A stretch of DNA of 64,000 bases from Centropus unirufus (GCA_013397695.1 VYZI01000390.1:1-64000); one strand, 5' to 3'; positions 48,701-59,628 are shown, counted from the first letter of the stretch. Translations and numbers: made by a program. Notes: generated from the sequence alone by a model not told the origin.

Positions 48701-50736
48701 TCTGTCTCCACAGTACCATGTTAGATAATGCCATTTAAAATGTGCCATGTAATACCTTTTAAGTACAGTGTATTTATCCAGCCTGGACAGGCTGGGAACA
48801 CTACAGATACTTCAAAAAAAACATCCGAAAACAGAGTTAAATCAAACTGAACTCAGGCATGAACTTCAAGAGCAGAAGGCATTCCTGAATAACTCCCTGT
48901 GGAGACATTTTCATTTCAAAACAAGAGAGCCTGAGCCACAGATTAACAAATATACAGCAAGGTACTTAAGACTGCCCATGCAGCTAGGTATTTGAGGACT
49001 TCTAATTCTGAATAAAACCAGATAGAAGAATCCTAAGACAGGAGGACAGCAGTAAGTTCCTTTCCTTGCATTATTACTTTTCCCATGTTAACCAGAAGGC
49101 ATATTCCAGCCAAGCAGAGCCTGTGCCAGTAAAAACCCCATATGATCATCACATGAAGGTCTGACCTTCCCTGGGAACTGGAAGAGAGCGAGTGGAAAAA
49201 GGACAGAGTGGAGATAACAGGATGAGACAGGACCAGAAGCAATGGGCTTAAACTGAAACACAGGAGGCCCCATCCTAACATCAAGAAGCACTTTTTCATT
49301 GTGAGGATGAACATGTACTGTACAGTGAGGTTGTGGAGTCTCCATCCTTAGAGATATTAAAAAATCGTCGACACAGTCTGGGCAACTGGCTCTAAGTGAC
49401 CCTGCTTGAGCAGGGGCTTGGGAGATGATGAATTCCAGAGCTCCCTTCCAACCTCAGCCAATCTCTGATGTTGAGATGCTGGTAGGAGAACAAAGCAGGA
49501 GCAGTCCAGAGTGGGAACAGGGAACCACTGCTGGTGGTTCTCAGCCCCAGTTCTCCAACGAACCCAAGGGACCACGATGCCTTCCGTGTGCCTCAAGCTC
49601 CAGGCATAGCATTAGGGCTCTCAACAGCATCTTAAATAAGCACATCAGGAAGGCGGTCAGAAACTGTACTGCTTGAAGCAAAGGTAAAAGACCTCTGTCC
49701 TCTGCCTTCTTTGGGGTGATTCAAAACAGAGGACGTCACAAACCTCATCTGCATTTTGGCAGAAGAGGTAGAAATGGAGACTGTTAACAACAGTGAAATA
49801 AAACTGGATCTGAGCACCTCCCTGAGGCTCTGTCTGCAACTGGCACAGCACCCCTACCTCCACTGCTCACAGCAAACTTTTCAGCAGTTATCCGAGCAAG
49901 GAGAGACCTCTATACCAGGAGGTTAAATGCCTCCTCCAAAGTCCCTCAGGTGGGTGGTCTGTACCAAGGCAGGAGGATGGTTGCAGGACCTCACTCCTTC
50001 ACACCTGCCGTCAGAACTTAAGCAGCTCTTTCAGCGTCTAATGGAGTTGACCTCTGACATGAGATAGGAAGGGGGCTGCCTCGCCCCAAGACCTTGCCCC
50101 AGGGCTGTTGTAGGATACCGCATTTCCAGTGCACTGAACACTCCTGAACTGACACATCATGTACAGCTTTTACCTCCCTGCTTTAACTCTACAGGGTGCT
50201 CTTCCCCACTGACTCCCAAATCCCTTTTTCACTAACCTCTCACAGTTCACCCCACTAGCAATAGATCCAGAAGAGAAAGAAGCACATTCTTCACTAGGCT
50301 AAATTTTTATTGTTTTTACTGATTAAGACATAGAATGCTCTACTCAAGAACACAGCTGCAAGGAGCCATGAGCTCCCGTGATTTTCAGTACAGGTACACT
50401 TGTGCTGCCATTCATCTGCACTTATCATTTTAGAAATAACGGAAAACAAAGAAGTGAAGAGAATGCCAGAGAGCAGAAAGTAAGCTAAGTCTGCAGCAGC
50501 AGCAGGCTGTAGTGAGGAAATCATTCCTCAGATTCTTGCCAAGAGAAGAGCCAAGACAGATATTTACCACACAGCAGCATCCTTGCAGCCAGTCCAAGCC
50601 CCCTGTCTTTCCCTTTCTCCTCCTTTTGCATGGCTCATACCCATTCATGCAAGAATTACCCTTCAGAGAGGAGCAGACTCACCACAAAGCTGGGGTTATC
50701 TAGCCCGTTGAGCTCTTTGTCTGAGGAGGGTGTCAT
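30471..50736 (-). CDS. SLC23A4: SLC23A4 (SNBT1-type) sodium-dependent nucleobase transporter, complete, 12 exons, 624 residues
   Basis: A plasma-membrane NAT/SLC23 carrier; the rat member SNBT1 takes up uracil, thymine, hypoxanthine, guanine and xanthine with sodium (family knowledge). Seen: twelve exons, all GT-AG and in frame, giving 624 residues, close to the family's usual 600 or so. Residues 1-66 are the cytoplasmic N-terminus, then about 14 hydrophobic segments. N153 and N158 are sequons in the large loop between early membrane segments. ESVGDYY (E353, D357) and the NAT signature [10 protein letters not shown] (402-411) sit in the substrate-binding core. Vitamin C transporters SLC23A1/2 carry PNIG there, so E403 argues for nucleobases. 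The position next to STRA8 matches mouse Slc23a4. The start ATG 50736 has G at -3 and gives [18 protein letters not shown]. No frameshift, internal stop or missing exon was found. Confidence 0.94.
31716..31811 (-). CDS. SLC23A4: SLC23A4 coding exon 11 (residues 504-535)
   Basis: [20 protein letters not shown] and [11 protein letters not shown], the last membrane segment. Donor G|GTAGGA, phase 1. Confidence 0.96.
32399..32507 (-). CDS. SLC23A4: SLC23A4 coding exon 10 (residues 468-503)
   Basis: [20 protein letters not shown] then LTVPNW, the DMNSSRN-FI-GFS block shared by SLC23 members. Donor G|GTAAGA, phase 1. Confidence 0.96.
32804..32968 (-). CDS. SLC23A4: SLC23A4 coding exon 9 (residues 413-467)
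   Basis: [18 protein letters not shown] and [20 protein letters not shown], with the conserved IPTPV-GG. Phase 0 to 0. Confidence 0.96.
36047..36300 (-). CDS. SLC23A4: SLC23A4 coding exon 8 (residues 328-412), substrate-binding core
   Basis: [57 protein letters not shown]: the two family signatures lie in this single exon. The SENVG form is the nucleobase-transporter version. Confidence 0.97.
36502..36658 (-). CDS. SLC23A4: SLC23A4 coding exon 7 (residues 276-327)
   Basis: [20 protein letters not shown], a membrane helix, then an outward loop with [13 protein letters not shown] and APWFRLPYP. Phase 1 out. Confidence 0.95.
36984..37104 (-). CDS. SLC23A4: SLC23A4 coding exon 6 (residues 235-275)
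   Basis: [19 protein letters not shown], the conserved FSQYL-VP-P block, then VYLFQIFP. Donor CCG|GTATGT, phase 0. Confidence 0.94.
38821..39350. other. Purine-rich segment in SLC23A4 intron 5
   Basis: The plus strand is strongly enriched in A and G for about 500 bases, with loose GGA/AGAG-type recurrences. Stop codons are scarce on the minus strand as a result, so the open frames here are a composition effect. Confidence 0.5.
40195..40376 (-). CDS. SLC23A4: SLC23A4 coding exon 5 (residues 175-234)
   Basis: [20 protein letters not shown] and [17 protein letters not shown], typical SLC23 membrane segments. Phase 0 in, phase 2 out at AT|GTAAGT. Confidence 0.95.
41666..41825 (-). CDS. SLC23A4: SLC23A4 coding exon 4 (residues 121-174)
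   Basis: [19 protein letters not shown] is the family's third helix with the core QGGTFAF. The following loop has two cysteine/tryptophan landmarks (WKCPAW) and two sequons, NAT and NAS. Confidence 0.95.
45535..45692 (-). CDS. SLC23A4: SLC23A4 coding exon 3 (residues 69-120)
   Basis: [16 protein letters not shown] and the [20 protein letters not shown] segment, the family's first two membrane helices. Donor AG|GTAGGC, phase 2. Confidence 0.95.
47014..47163 (-). CDS. SLC23A4: SLC23A4 coding exon 2 (residues 19-68)
   Basis: A hydrophilic, His/Gly/Lys-rich N-terminus ending in [20 protein letters not shown], the conserved entry to the first membrane segment. Phase 0 to 0. Confidence 0.94.
48180..48246. 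repeat. CA-rich imperfect simple repeat
   Basis: Interrupted CACACA and CATACATACACAC runs in SLC23A4 intron 1. Confidence 0.7.
49205..49470 (+). mobile_element. CR1 LINE 3' fragment, plus orientation
   Basis: AAACTGAAACACAGGAGGCC, AGGTTGTGGAGTCTCCATCC and CTCCCTTCCAACCTCAGCC follow CR1 order; a part around the usual GAACAGGCTGCCCA is deleted. It is inside SLC23A4 intron 1. Confidence 0.88.
50683..50736 (-). CDS. SLC23A4: SLC23A4 coding exon 1 (residues 1-18)
   Basis: [18 protein letters not shown], ending at donor GTG|GTGAGT, phase 0. A pyrimidine-rich stretch and AG end 22 bases upstream of the ATG (50759), so a 5' UTR exon may precede it. Confidence 0.85.
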
Positions 50737-50936
50737 GCCTTCCACTCGCCTTCAACGACTGCCTTGAAAAAGAAAAGCAGTAAGAGGTAAACCTCCAAGT
50801 GGACACTTGTTCCAGACAACACAGCCCTAAAGAAACAGGGTGAGAAGATGCAGGAGCTGGACTTGGGGAGTCAAATGGCATTCAGTCCTAGCTATTCATG
50901 TGAGCCGTATCACTGAAGCATTTCCTTTCCCCTGGC

Positions 50937-50944
50937 TTATATAA
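50937..50944 (-). promoter_or_regulatory. SLC23A4: Candidate TATA box for SLC23A4
   Basis: A palindromic CTTATATAAG (50936-50945), about 200 bases upstream of the ATG. Because several ATGs lie between it and the start, and a 3' splice site may lie at 50759, the real promoter could be further upstream. Confidence 0.3.
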
Positions 50945-52230
50945 GGGACTCCTTTTCTCCAGCTGATTAGAGGACCGGCATTCAAACCAAACTGGAAAGG
51001 AGCCCTTCCCTGAAATAAGTGAATCAGTAACTGATGGCAGAAAAAACTTCCTCCATAGGTAAGGATGTGTAGGAGTAACAGAGAGGTGAAACATATCCCT
51101 GCTTTGCTGGCATAGCCTTGAAACTTGTTGCTTCATTATTGACTGAACAGTAACTTGCATTTTCTGTGTGGGTTGGGCCTCTTTCAGGAGCTTTGTGCTG
51201 ATCTTTAGGAAATGCAATTTCTAGATGGTTTTGCTTATTCTGCTGTGTATTTTGGCTTAGGTACAAATGTTGTCAACTTGTATGATAATCCTATTATGAC
51301 ATGAAAAGAATGAGGAATTTACTAGGAACCTATTTAAGGCAGCAACCAATAAACAAGTCATCAGAACATGACACCAGGGAGGTATAAAAGACATAAGATT
51401 GAAAAAGAAATACTTCAAGCCACCTGATTATCTCTATTCAGCTGAGGATGCTGAGTGGGGACCATTAGATGGCCCAGAGCATTTCCCTCCTCTTAATAAG
51501 ATACAAATAGTGTTAATGCTCCATCGAGTTGTTCTAGTCACCCACTCTAGCCCTCCTCGGGTTAATTAGCTGTTTAATTTGATGGCTTCCTGAGGCAGCA
51601 AACTTTCCAGACGAGCTGCAGAGAGCTCCTGTGGAGAGGGGCATGCTATTGCCTACACGCATTGGAAACATCGCATTTCATTGTATATATCAGCACTATG
51701 CATTAAGCAATGCCAGAGCACATAAGGCCAGTGAAGATGCACCACTGCAAGGCTCTAAGGAAAGAATCACCAGATTTTTCCATTTCTTTTCTGAAGGTAC
51801 ATTCCTGCTCAATGGATACAACACAGTTCTCAGAGCAGTTATCTAAATCTGTCCATTCTGATATTAACCCTACTCCACTCCATGAATTAGCCACTCTTTA
51901 GACCTCACAATCTCTTTTTTTTTTTTGCTATGCCATAATATTCCTCTGTGGCTATTTCTGTTTTCCAGTAGACTTTAACGACCCCTCCCATCAGAAAGTC
52001 CTCCATCTCTTCATCTCAGCTCTGCTTGTGCTCAGTGACTCCCCAGTCCCGCCATAACCTTGTTTTCAAATGTGACCTAGGCATTCAGTAATCAGGGTTC
52101 CTTCTTTTTGGTTGTATAAACATGTGTCACAACTCAAAGGCACAGGTGCAAAACACCACCTACGTAATTTAGTCTAGCATGTGAAACTGCCCAAGCAAAC
52201 AGTATTAAGTGAACAAAATGAGAAGAACAA

Positions 52231-52276
52231 AATAATAATAATCACCATCATCATCAGACATCAGTAACAACAACAA
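52231..52276. repeat. Compound trinucleotide microsatellite (AAT/ATC/AAC)
   Basis: Short interrupted runs of AAT, then ATC, then AAC units. Confidence 0.8.
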
Positions 52277-53999
52277 TCCCTTTTCTCAAAAAAGCTGGGC
52301 AGAAAACAACCACCATTCAGGGAAACTGCAGTGTTAGAAAACCCACTTTAAGAATACCAAGACACTGCAGGTTTTCATGAAACATGCAGGAAATAAGCCC
52401 TACTTAGCCAAAAGCCTGGGCATCAGAGAAGGCCTGTTAGGAAGGAAGGAAGACTTTAACACTACCACTCCCTGGTCAACAAAAGGTTAATACAATACCC
52501 TGAAGCCTAGGAGAAGGTTATGAAACAGTACAATGTACATGTCAAGGCAGAAATTTATGCAGCCAATGTGAGGTGCCCCAGTCTGGATTATCCTGCCCTT
52601 GGAAATAAGCAAAGCATTTAGGAAGTCTCTGCATGCAAATGTCTGTGTTCATTATATGTGCATGCACATGTACACATTTATAGAACAGGATTAGCAATAA
52701 AATACTAAATTTTGAGCTTTTGTAGAACAAGGAATTGTTCCATTATCAAAGACACATGCTTAGGCAGTAATGTCATCATTTGCTGCTTATTGACAACAGC
52801 CTAAACATTGTGTGAATGGCTTTAGGAACACATGGGCAAGTATCCACCTGTTCAGGTTATTCATGATGTGTTAGGAAAAAAAACCAGAAAAATGTAATGC
52901 AGATTCCCTTTAGACTTGTGTGTCTGGCATATCTCCTGCTATCAGTCAAGCTACCTGGCCAGCTGGTCGTGTCACTAAAGGCAGTCACAGTTGATGCCCT
53001 TAGGGGCAAAAGCAGCCATCTGATTGTTAAAAGCAGCTAATCAAGGGAAAGCTTGGGCACATGAGAGACCAAGTTCAAATCTTCAGGCTCGACCCAAAGT
53101 TTTCTATACTCACAAGAAAAGCCTGGACCATCTGTATCCTGACTCTCCTGACAGGGTAATTTCCTCCCTTACTGAATTTGTCCCTGAAATTCAAAAGTCC
53201 TTCTGAGAGCGTGTTTCATGATGGATTAATTTATAATCTACCCTGAGATGCAAACCTGAACCATTCCTTTCACTGCATCTTAAAACAGGAGTCCCAAATA
53301 GGCTAGACAAACCAATTCCCATTTCTTTCCCAAACTATGAATCTACCAAGAGTGACTGGCACAGATGAAGATGTATAAAGTCGAGTGACCAGAGTCTCTC
53401 TGTGTGGGGTTTTCCACACAGAGCCCATGGAGGTGCAAACTTGGTGGGTGTCACCAAGCCCCTTGCTGGGAGGCCAGGTTCAACCACAGCGCTCACAGAA
53501 ACCTGTGGTACTGAAACACCGCTACTGCAACTGGGAGAAGTAGGTTTAGAAGAAAATAAGGTTTACGAAATACAAAAAGTGCAGTTTAGAAGAGGCATGA
53601 CATGGAGATCTTGCAATAAAAAAACTGCAGACATCTTTGTGGAAACGTTTTGTTGTTCCACAGAGGTAGCCCTTGGTTGGTTTGCATGAAGGATGGACAT
53701 GCAGGAAAGTTCAGCAAAGAACTTGCAATGAGTACTTAAGTTGCAAAATACCTCTATTTCCTTCTGTGTGCAGAACATTCTGGAATTAAAGAGGATCACC
53801 CATGGTCACTAACTCGAAATAAGCACTTGTGTGTTTGGTAATGGAAATTGGGTTCTGCAGAAAACAAGTTCTGCACTGCTCACTAGTGGACCTGGGTGAG
53901 CCCACTGCTTTTACTCTTGGCCCGCTGAAGTTTACAAACACTATTTCCCGTGAGAAATAAGTTTCATCAGTTACGTGCAACACACTGCAATATACTTGG

Positions 54000-54778
54000 C
54001 ATATTGGCTCCAGTTTAACAACCAGGTCAGCAACAAAACTGGGCAGCTGCAATCCCAGCTTCCCCTACACTGGGAGAGGGGAAGGGGAAAAGAGAAAATG
54101 ACAGATAGAGAGACTTGTGGACTACAAACTAACAGTACAACAGCTTTAATCAAACACTAATAACAAAACGGAAAAATAATAATATTGAGGAGAGACTAAC
54201 AAAATACACAGAAGTATTCAAAACCAACCCGAAATTCCCAGATGATGATATATCCCCGCTGATGTTGTGTGGCAGGTGCAGGGAAAGCACTGGACTGGAC
54301 TCAGAGGCAGGCACGAGCTAGATTCAGCAACACAGGGATTGGGATCAGGGGCAGACAGATGGGTGAGGTGTTCACTGAACATCGGTCTTCGAAGAAGAAG
54401 AAGGCTTGGCCCTTGTGATTCCTAAGCTTTATACTGTGTATGACGTCTACAGAATGGAATACTCTGTTGGTCAGTTTTGTGTCACCTGTCCTGTCCGCTC
54501 CTCCCTGCAGATGTGACTCCCTTTTTCACCCTTTGACTTACAGCATTCCACCAATTCTAGGATGGTCTTGATTTACATAGGAATAAGTATAAGCAATGGC
54601 CTCTTTGCATACCAACACCCCTACCTCGGTGATAAACATCAGGTGTTGTCACTTCTAAAGGAATAGGCTGCCTGGGAAACCTGTCAACTTTCAGAAAATG
54701 AAGTTACTAGGAAGAAGTTTAGCTGAAAAGTTAGAGAACTGTTTCTGCTTTAGCTCAAACCAGAACGGGTATACAACA
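54000..54778 (-). mobile_element. Probable solo LTR of an avian endogenous retrovirus, minus orientation
   Basis: Read on the minus strand it begins TGTTGTATAC at 54778, has a TATAAAG box near 54428-54437 and an ATTAAA polyadenylation signal at 54145-54150. It contains a stretch (near 54440-54520, plus-strand reading GGAATACTCTGTTGGTCAG) I recognise from LTRs common in bird genomes. No retroviral coding sequence flanks it. The right-hand end is clear; the left end (about 54000-54060) and target-site duplication were not resolved. Confidence 0.6.
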
Positions 54779-56355
54779 GATTTTACCTGAGAGAATGTTT
54801 GATTAAAGCACAATAGGGGAACAACACGACCAAAGCATTATGAATTCCCTTAAGAAGTCATGGATTATTGCTTTCAAGTTTTGCACCAGGGTCTCTGTGG
54901 CACAGAAAGAAACTCGGGTGCAGAGTTGGAGAAAGACAATTACCCGTGCTTCACCTTCCCCCTCTCATGTCTCAGTTACCTTTTCTCCTCCAGGGGACCT
55001 GTAGAGAAGTATAGAGACAACAGAGGCACTGAAGCACACACCTACATTCCTACATTCCCATGTAAGCAAAAGCAAGCATCCCAGGGAAATTGAGCAGGCT
55101 GCAGACAGCAACAACCACCAGGATGAACGCAATCCATAAGCTTTCCAAGCTCTTTTCTAGCAAGACTGCTGCAGTCACCCGGCTCTCTCAGTAAGTGTCC
55201 CCTGACCAGTCCCTTCTTTCCTCCCATTATTTTTCAGCCAGCTGCAACTCAGTCCTGCACCGGGTGCAGGTATTGCATCCCGCCGCTGCTGCAGGAGGAA
55301 CTTGTCAGTCCTAGGGGATAAGCACTTCTCCATGCAGGGCTGCTCCTGCCCACCATGCCCAGCCCTTGTGTGGGCGAAACCCTGGGGCACACAGCATCAA
55401 AACGCTGCAAGGCAGAGTGCCACGTAGCCTTTTCTGGTTATCCTCAAAGTTCATCTACCTGTGCTCCTCAGGGAACCCTCCTCCAGACATCCACAGTCAG
55501 GAGGCACAAGAAAAGCACTTATTCTTCTCCAGAAGTGGTGGGGTGTGGTTTGGTGTCAAAGCAACACGACAAATTGCAGAGCTGATGGGGGCTGTGCCAA
55601 AATCAGGAGAACAGTATGGGGGTGTGGGACATGTCAGGATGTCAGAACCCCAACCCTACAGGAGTGATCTCCTAAGTGCATGGTGTGGTGATGGTGCCAA
55701 CACACCTCTACTTGGCTGCCTGTGCCATGCGAAGGAGGATTCTTCTTTCTCTGGCTGGGCCCCCAGGTGCAAGGGGAGGCAGGACATAGGGATGGGACAA
55801 GGTGGAGGGTGGGCATGTGCTATCCCTATGCGTCCTGGCCTAGTGAGTCCATGGGACAGGAGAGCCCTAGCGGCTGATCAGACCTGAGGCGTCAACTTTG
55901 AAGCTGTAAAGCAGGGGCTGGAGGAGAAAATTTTCCAGGGCAAGGACACTCATGCAGGTGGGGAGAGCACGACAGGGGCAATTCTGCAAAGCCGGTATTT
56001 AAAAGATTCAAAGAGGCACAGGAGAAGGTAGGGAGAAATACTACCATGGCTCAGCAAAGCTTTATCCCTAAGTGGATGCCCATCAGCCCACAAGGAGATC
56101 TGAGCGCGGGTGCAAGAGACCTTTGAGCCAGCTTTGAAAAATATCAGCTGAGCTTTGCCTTGCAGGCTGCTGCGGTGGAGAAACAGCCCTTGAAGATCGC
56201 CCACAGGTGATCCACCAAGAAGGTGAGAGGCCCCAGCCAAGACCCTGGGGCTGGGAGAGTTGCAGCCCCTCAGCCACACCAGCTGCCCTCCCGGCTTTCC
56301 CTTCCAGAATTCTTGCTTTCCCCACAAAGGAAGGGCTTGCCAAGCTGGGGCAAGT

Positions 56356-56432
56356 TTGGCTTTTCCCACCATCCCCCAACTATCTGTGGTGGTGGGGCCA
56401 GCTCAGGCACCCCAGCAGGAAAAGGCACATGC
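56356..56432. repeat. Diverged local duplication, copy A
   Basis: TTGGCTTTTCC followed by a cytosine-rich and a GT-rich part and then CAGCAGGA(A/G)AAGGC. It aligns with copy B at 56857-56932 at roughly three quarters identity by eye, offset about 500 bases. Confidence 0.6.
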
Positions 56433-56856
56433 TCCTGGCCTGAGCCCGGGGTCATCCCCTGCCTCCACCTGCTGAGCCCAGTGCCTGGCTCCCTGGCTCT
56501 GTGCAGACAGCCAGCTCCGGAAAGCAGGATACAGGGAACGGCATGGAAATCCCACCTTGGCAGGATATTTATTTTGCAAAAATAAGCCTCTTTTTCTCCC
56601 TCAGCCCCAGGAACAGCTCTTAAGAGCATTAGCAAAGGAATAATCCATGTCATCTACTCAGCATTTTGCACACAAACTCAAGTATGGTTATTGTGTCCCC
56701 GGACTTTGGCTGAGCCCATTCATTCCCTGGCACATGTGACAAGACTTAACACTGCTGGCCCTGCGCTGAAGCCCATGCTTGTGGCCCGTCCTCACACCCC
56801 AGCCAGTAACAGTCAGGACACTTGTGGCAGCTGGGACTGGGAAGAGGACGTTGCCC

Positions 56857-56932
56857 TTGGCTTTTCCAACCAACCCCCAGCTATTGGGGGGGGGCGGGGT
56901 GCAGCTCTTAAGCCTCAGCAGGAGAAGGCGCA
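56857..56932. repeat. Diverged local duplication, copy B
   Basis: Same arrangement as copy A, but the GT-rich middle has become a run of ten G interrupted by one C. Confidence 0.6.
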
Positions 56933-59153
56933 GGTGGAACCGGGATTGGACTCAGCAGACGGGACAGGGTCGGTCCCATCCGACCAGATGTGTGTGTGCA
57001 TCTCCAGCACCCATGGGGTTGCCTGTGTGCCAGCTTCCAGCTGCTGAGCCATGACTGGGTCTGCAGCAGGAGCATGCCCCGAGGCTGGCTTCTCTGCTGT
57101 CAGTGTAATGCTCTCAAACCTCCCATACTGCCTCAAAGCTTAGCTTCATTGCACAAACAGAAAAATCCCTGCAGACAGAAGGGGAAAGTTAAAAAAAAAA
57201 AAACCAAACAAAAAAACCCCAAGAAACTAGCAATATTCACTGATCCAGGAAGGACCCCCTCCCCCTCGGCTAGCTCTCCAAGGGGAGCCAAGGAAAACTC
57301 ATTGTTTAAGAAGGATTAGCCAGGGAAAATAAGAAATTAAAGTAGTCTCTGAGCAAGATCGTTATGAGTCACAGGAGGCTGAAAGAGGTTTTCCCCTAAG
57401 CAAGCAAGTAAATCCCCTGGAGAGAAGCCCCGAGAAATAGCAGCACAGCCAAAACACAAAAGGAGGATCTGAGACAGAGATGGACAGACAGAGCAGGATT
57501 AAGGTGTTCCCAGGTCCAAAGGTCAAGGAAGTGACGAGAAATGCCTCTGCAAGTGCAAACAGGGCTGCAGCACTGCTGAGCTGCCCTGAGGGTTACTGAG
57601 AGGGGGCTGCAGTGCCGGGGAGGGACTGCAAGCAAGGTCCAGCCACTCCCTGACTCCACAGCTCCCCTCTCCTTGCTGCAGACGCCCTCGACTGCATTCC
57701 TGAGATGGAAGGGGATGAAACAGGGGCTTGATTACATCTGACATTTTTATTTCCCTTTTATACTCTGCAGTAAATTACATGAAGACCAAAAGTCTACTGT
57801 TTTGGTTTAAACACAGGGGCTGCCCACACATCTGAGGGCACTTTTTAGCCCCCCGGGCCCACTCAACCTGCCAAGATCAACCAAGAACATCAGCTGCAAC
57901 TACAGACCACAACAGAAAAAAGAAGCGAACAGAAACCGACTTGCAGAGCCAGAGCATCTCCCTGTCAAGCTGCACTTGTGAATGTCCTCACACCCAACTG
58001 CTGAGGCCACTGTTTTTGCCAATGTTTTTAATGAATAGTAGCCAGGGCTTTCACCCTTCTACCTACAGCAAGTCCTAGGCTGCCCCAGGATAGGTAAAGA
58101 TATAGGACAGTGACACAAGAAGCAGCTACTATTACAAAAAGTGGAATACTTTGATTTAAACTAAAGTACAGTTAAGTTTTTTTTCTGAGCAGTTCTGTTT
58201 TTGAAAGTTAAGTTTTGTCTAAGCAAGTGTTTTTCGAATGTTACACAGAATGTTCTCTGATAACAGTGTTTTTCTATCCCTGGCCTTGCGGTTTTGTGTG
58301 AAGTATAATATGTGCTGGGCAGATGCCTGCTCTCCTGTAATCACATTTGTTTTCATCCAAAGACAAGGTCAAGAAGAGAGCTGGAGCCAGCTCCAAATTA
58401 TCAAGAGTTGTGACTCTTTCAAAGTTTCATAACATTAAAATTAGACCTCGGAAAGTAATGAAATATGCATAAGATTTCTGGGAAAATGCATTCATAAGCA
58501 TGTAAGTGGGGAATATATCCTGAAACCAGCTTTTGCCTCGTTGCACATGATTGGTGGAGATCACTCCCTGTGTTGCCCAGGCCTGATAAAGGATGCTTGC
58601 TTTCTAAAACTCAAAAACGAATCTTAGAGAGTTTTATTTGTTGGTATTTACGGTATCAACAGGAAGGGTGAAGGAGATCAACAGGGTCAGGGGAGTTCCA
58701 GGTTGTGTAGAGAGGGGAGAAAATGGTCCCAGCAGGGGATGCTCCAAAAAACTCTGCAGAGCCCCACCAGTCACGCAGCTGATGTACTGGCTGCTGGGAA
58801 GAGCTTTGGCACAGAGGCACTGCCTGCACAAAAATATCTTAGTGTTGAGTGTTTGGGCAATGTGGGGTACCTTGCCTCTTCCTGGGTACATGCAAAGGGC
58901 TGGGCAGGTAGGGGCAGGTAAGAGCAACCTACATCCCAGGCAGCAAGAGCTCCTGGGATGCTACTGCATCCCCTCCAGCTATAAAACACCCAAAAACATC
59001 ATGGCCTGAAGCAACAGGCTGAGACATCACACAGAAAGAACCCCAAGGATAAAGGAAAACAGACCTCCGTGGTTCCCATGCAACAAAGCTGGTAGAGTTG
59101 CTGGCATGAAACCGTTTCGATTCCTGGGGCACATAACCTGCTCTGCTGCTGTT

Positions 59154-59161
59154 TATATAAA
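59154..59161 (+). promoter_or_regulatory. Candidate TATA box for the sushi-domain gene
   Basis: TATATAAA, about 475 bases upstream of the start codon. A transcript starting some 30 bases later would carry upstream ATGs unless an intron removes them, so the link to the gene is tentative. Confidence 0.35.
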
Positions 59162-59628
59162 GCCAGGTCTGGGCTCTGGCAGGAGGGACCAGACAAGCAC
59201 AGAAGGGTCTGCAGCTCAGGACCCTCAGCAGCAAGCTCAACTGTGGCAGGTCGAGAAAGAGAAGGGCACCGGATGTGTGGCCCCAGCACCCAGAGAGATG
59301 GTGACAGACAGTCTCTGCAGGAGGAAGCTGCAAAAGTTGTATCTCCAGTTCTTGCTGCTTCGCCCTCCCTTTGCCATGCCTGGTTTCTCTGTGGGGCTTC
59401 AGAGCTACTCAACAGAGCAACTGGAACAGGGCTGGCAGTGCTAGGAGCAGGGATGTGGGGTTTGTGCCGACACAGAGGAGAAGAAAGCTCTGGGAGGGAG
59501 AGTGGCTGCTAGCTTTGCTGCTAAAGGCTTAATGTCCTAAGAACCCAGCTGATTCCTGCTCAGAAGCAAAGGGAACCACAGGCGCTCAGGGCAGCGGGGC
59601 ACCAGCCGGTGCTGTGTTTCCCCAAAAC

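Larger units (their letters stand above)
50737..54000. other. Upstream of SLC23A4, no gene seen
   Basis: AT-rich single-copy sequence with short open frames only. It contains a compound trinucleotide repeat at 52231-52276 and, on the plus strand, a CCAAT box (51346-51350) followed by TATAAAA (51383-51389) with no recognisable transcript behind it. Confidence 0.5.
54780..59150. other. Gene-free GC-moderate region left of the sushi gene
   Basis: Many overlapping open frames in both strands, up to 173 codons, but none matches a family, and none has coding-like splice borders that I can see. It holds a diverged duplication (56356/56857) and A- and G-rich runs at 57191-57216 and 56886-56899. Confidence 0.5.

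Noticed and set aside
30471..50736. Identification of the transporter as a vitamin C transporter (SLC23A1 or SLC23A2)
   Set aside because: The NAT signature is SENVG rather than PNIG and the neighbour STRA8 fits the SLC23A4 locus.
55366..55887. A 173-codon open frame on the plus strand
   Set aside because: Low-complexity, Gly/Ser/Pro-rich composition, no recognisable domain and no splice partner; several overlapping frames are equally open.
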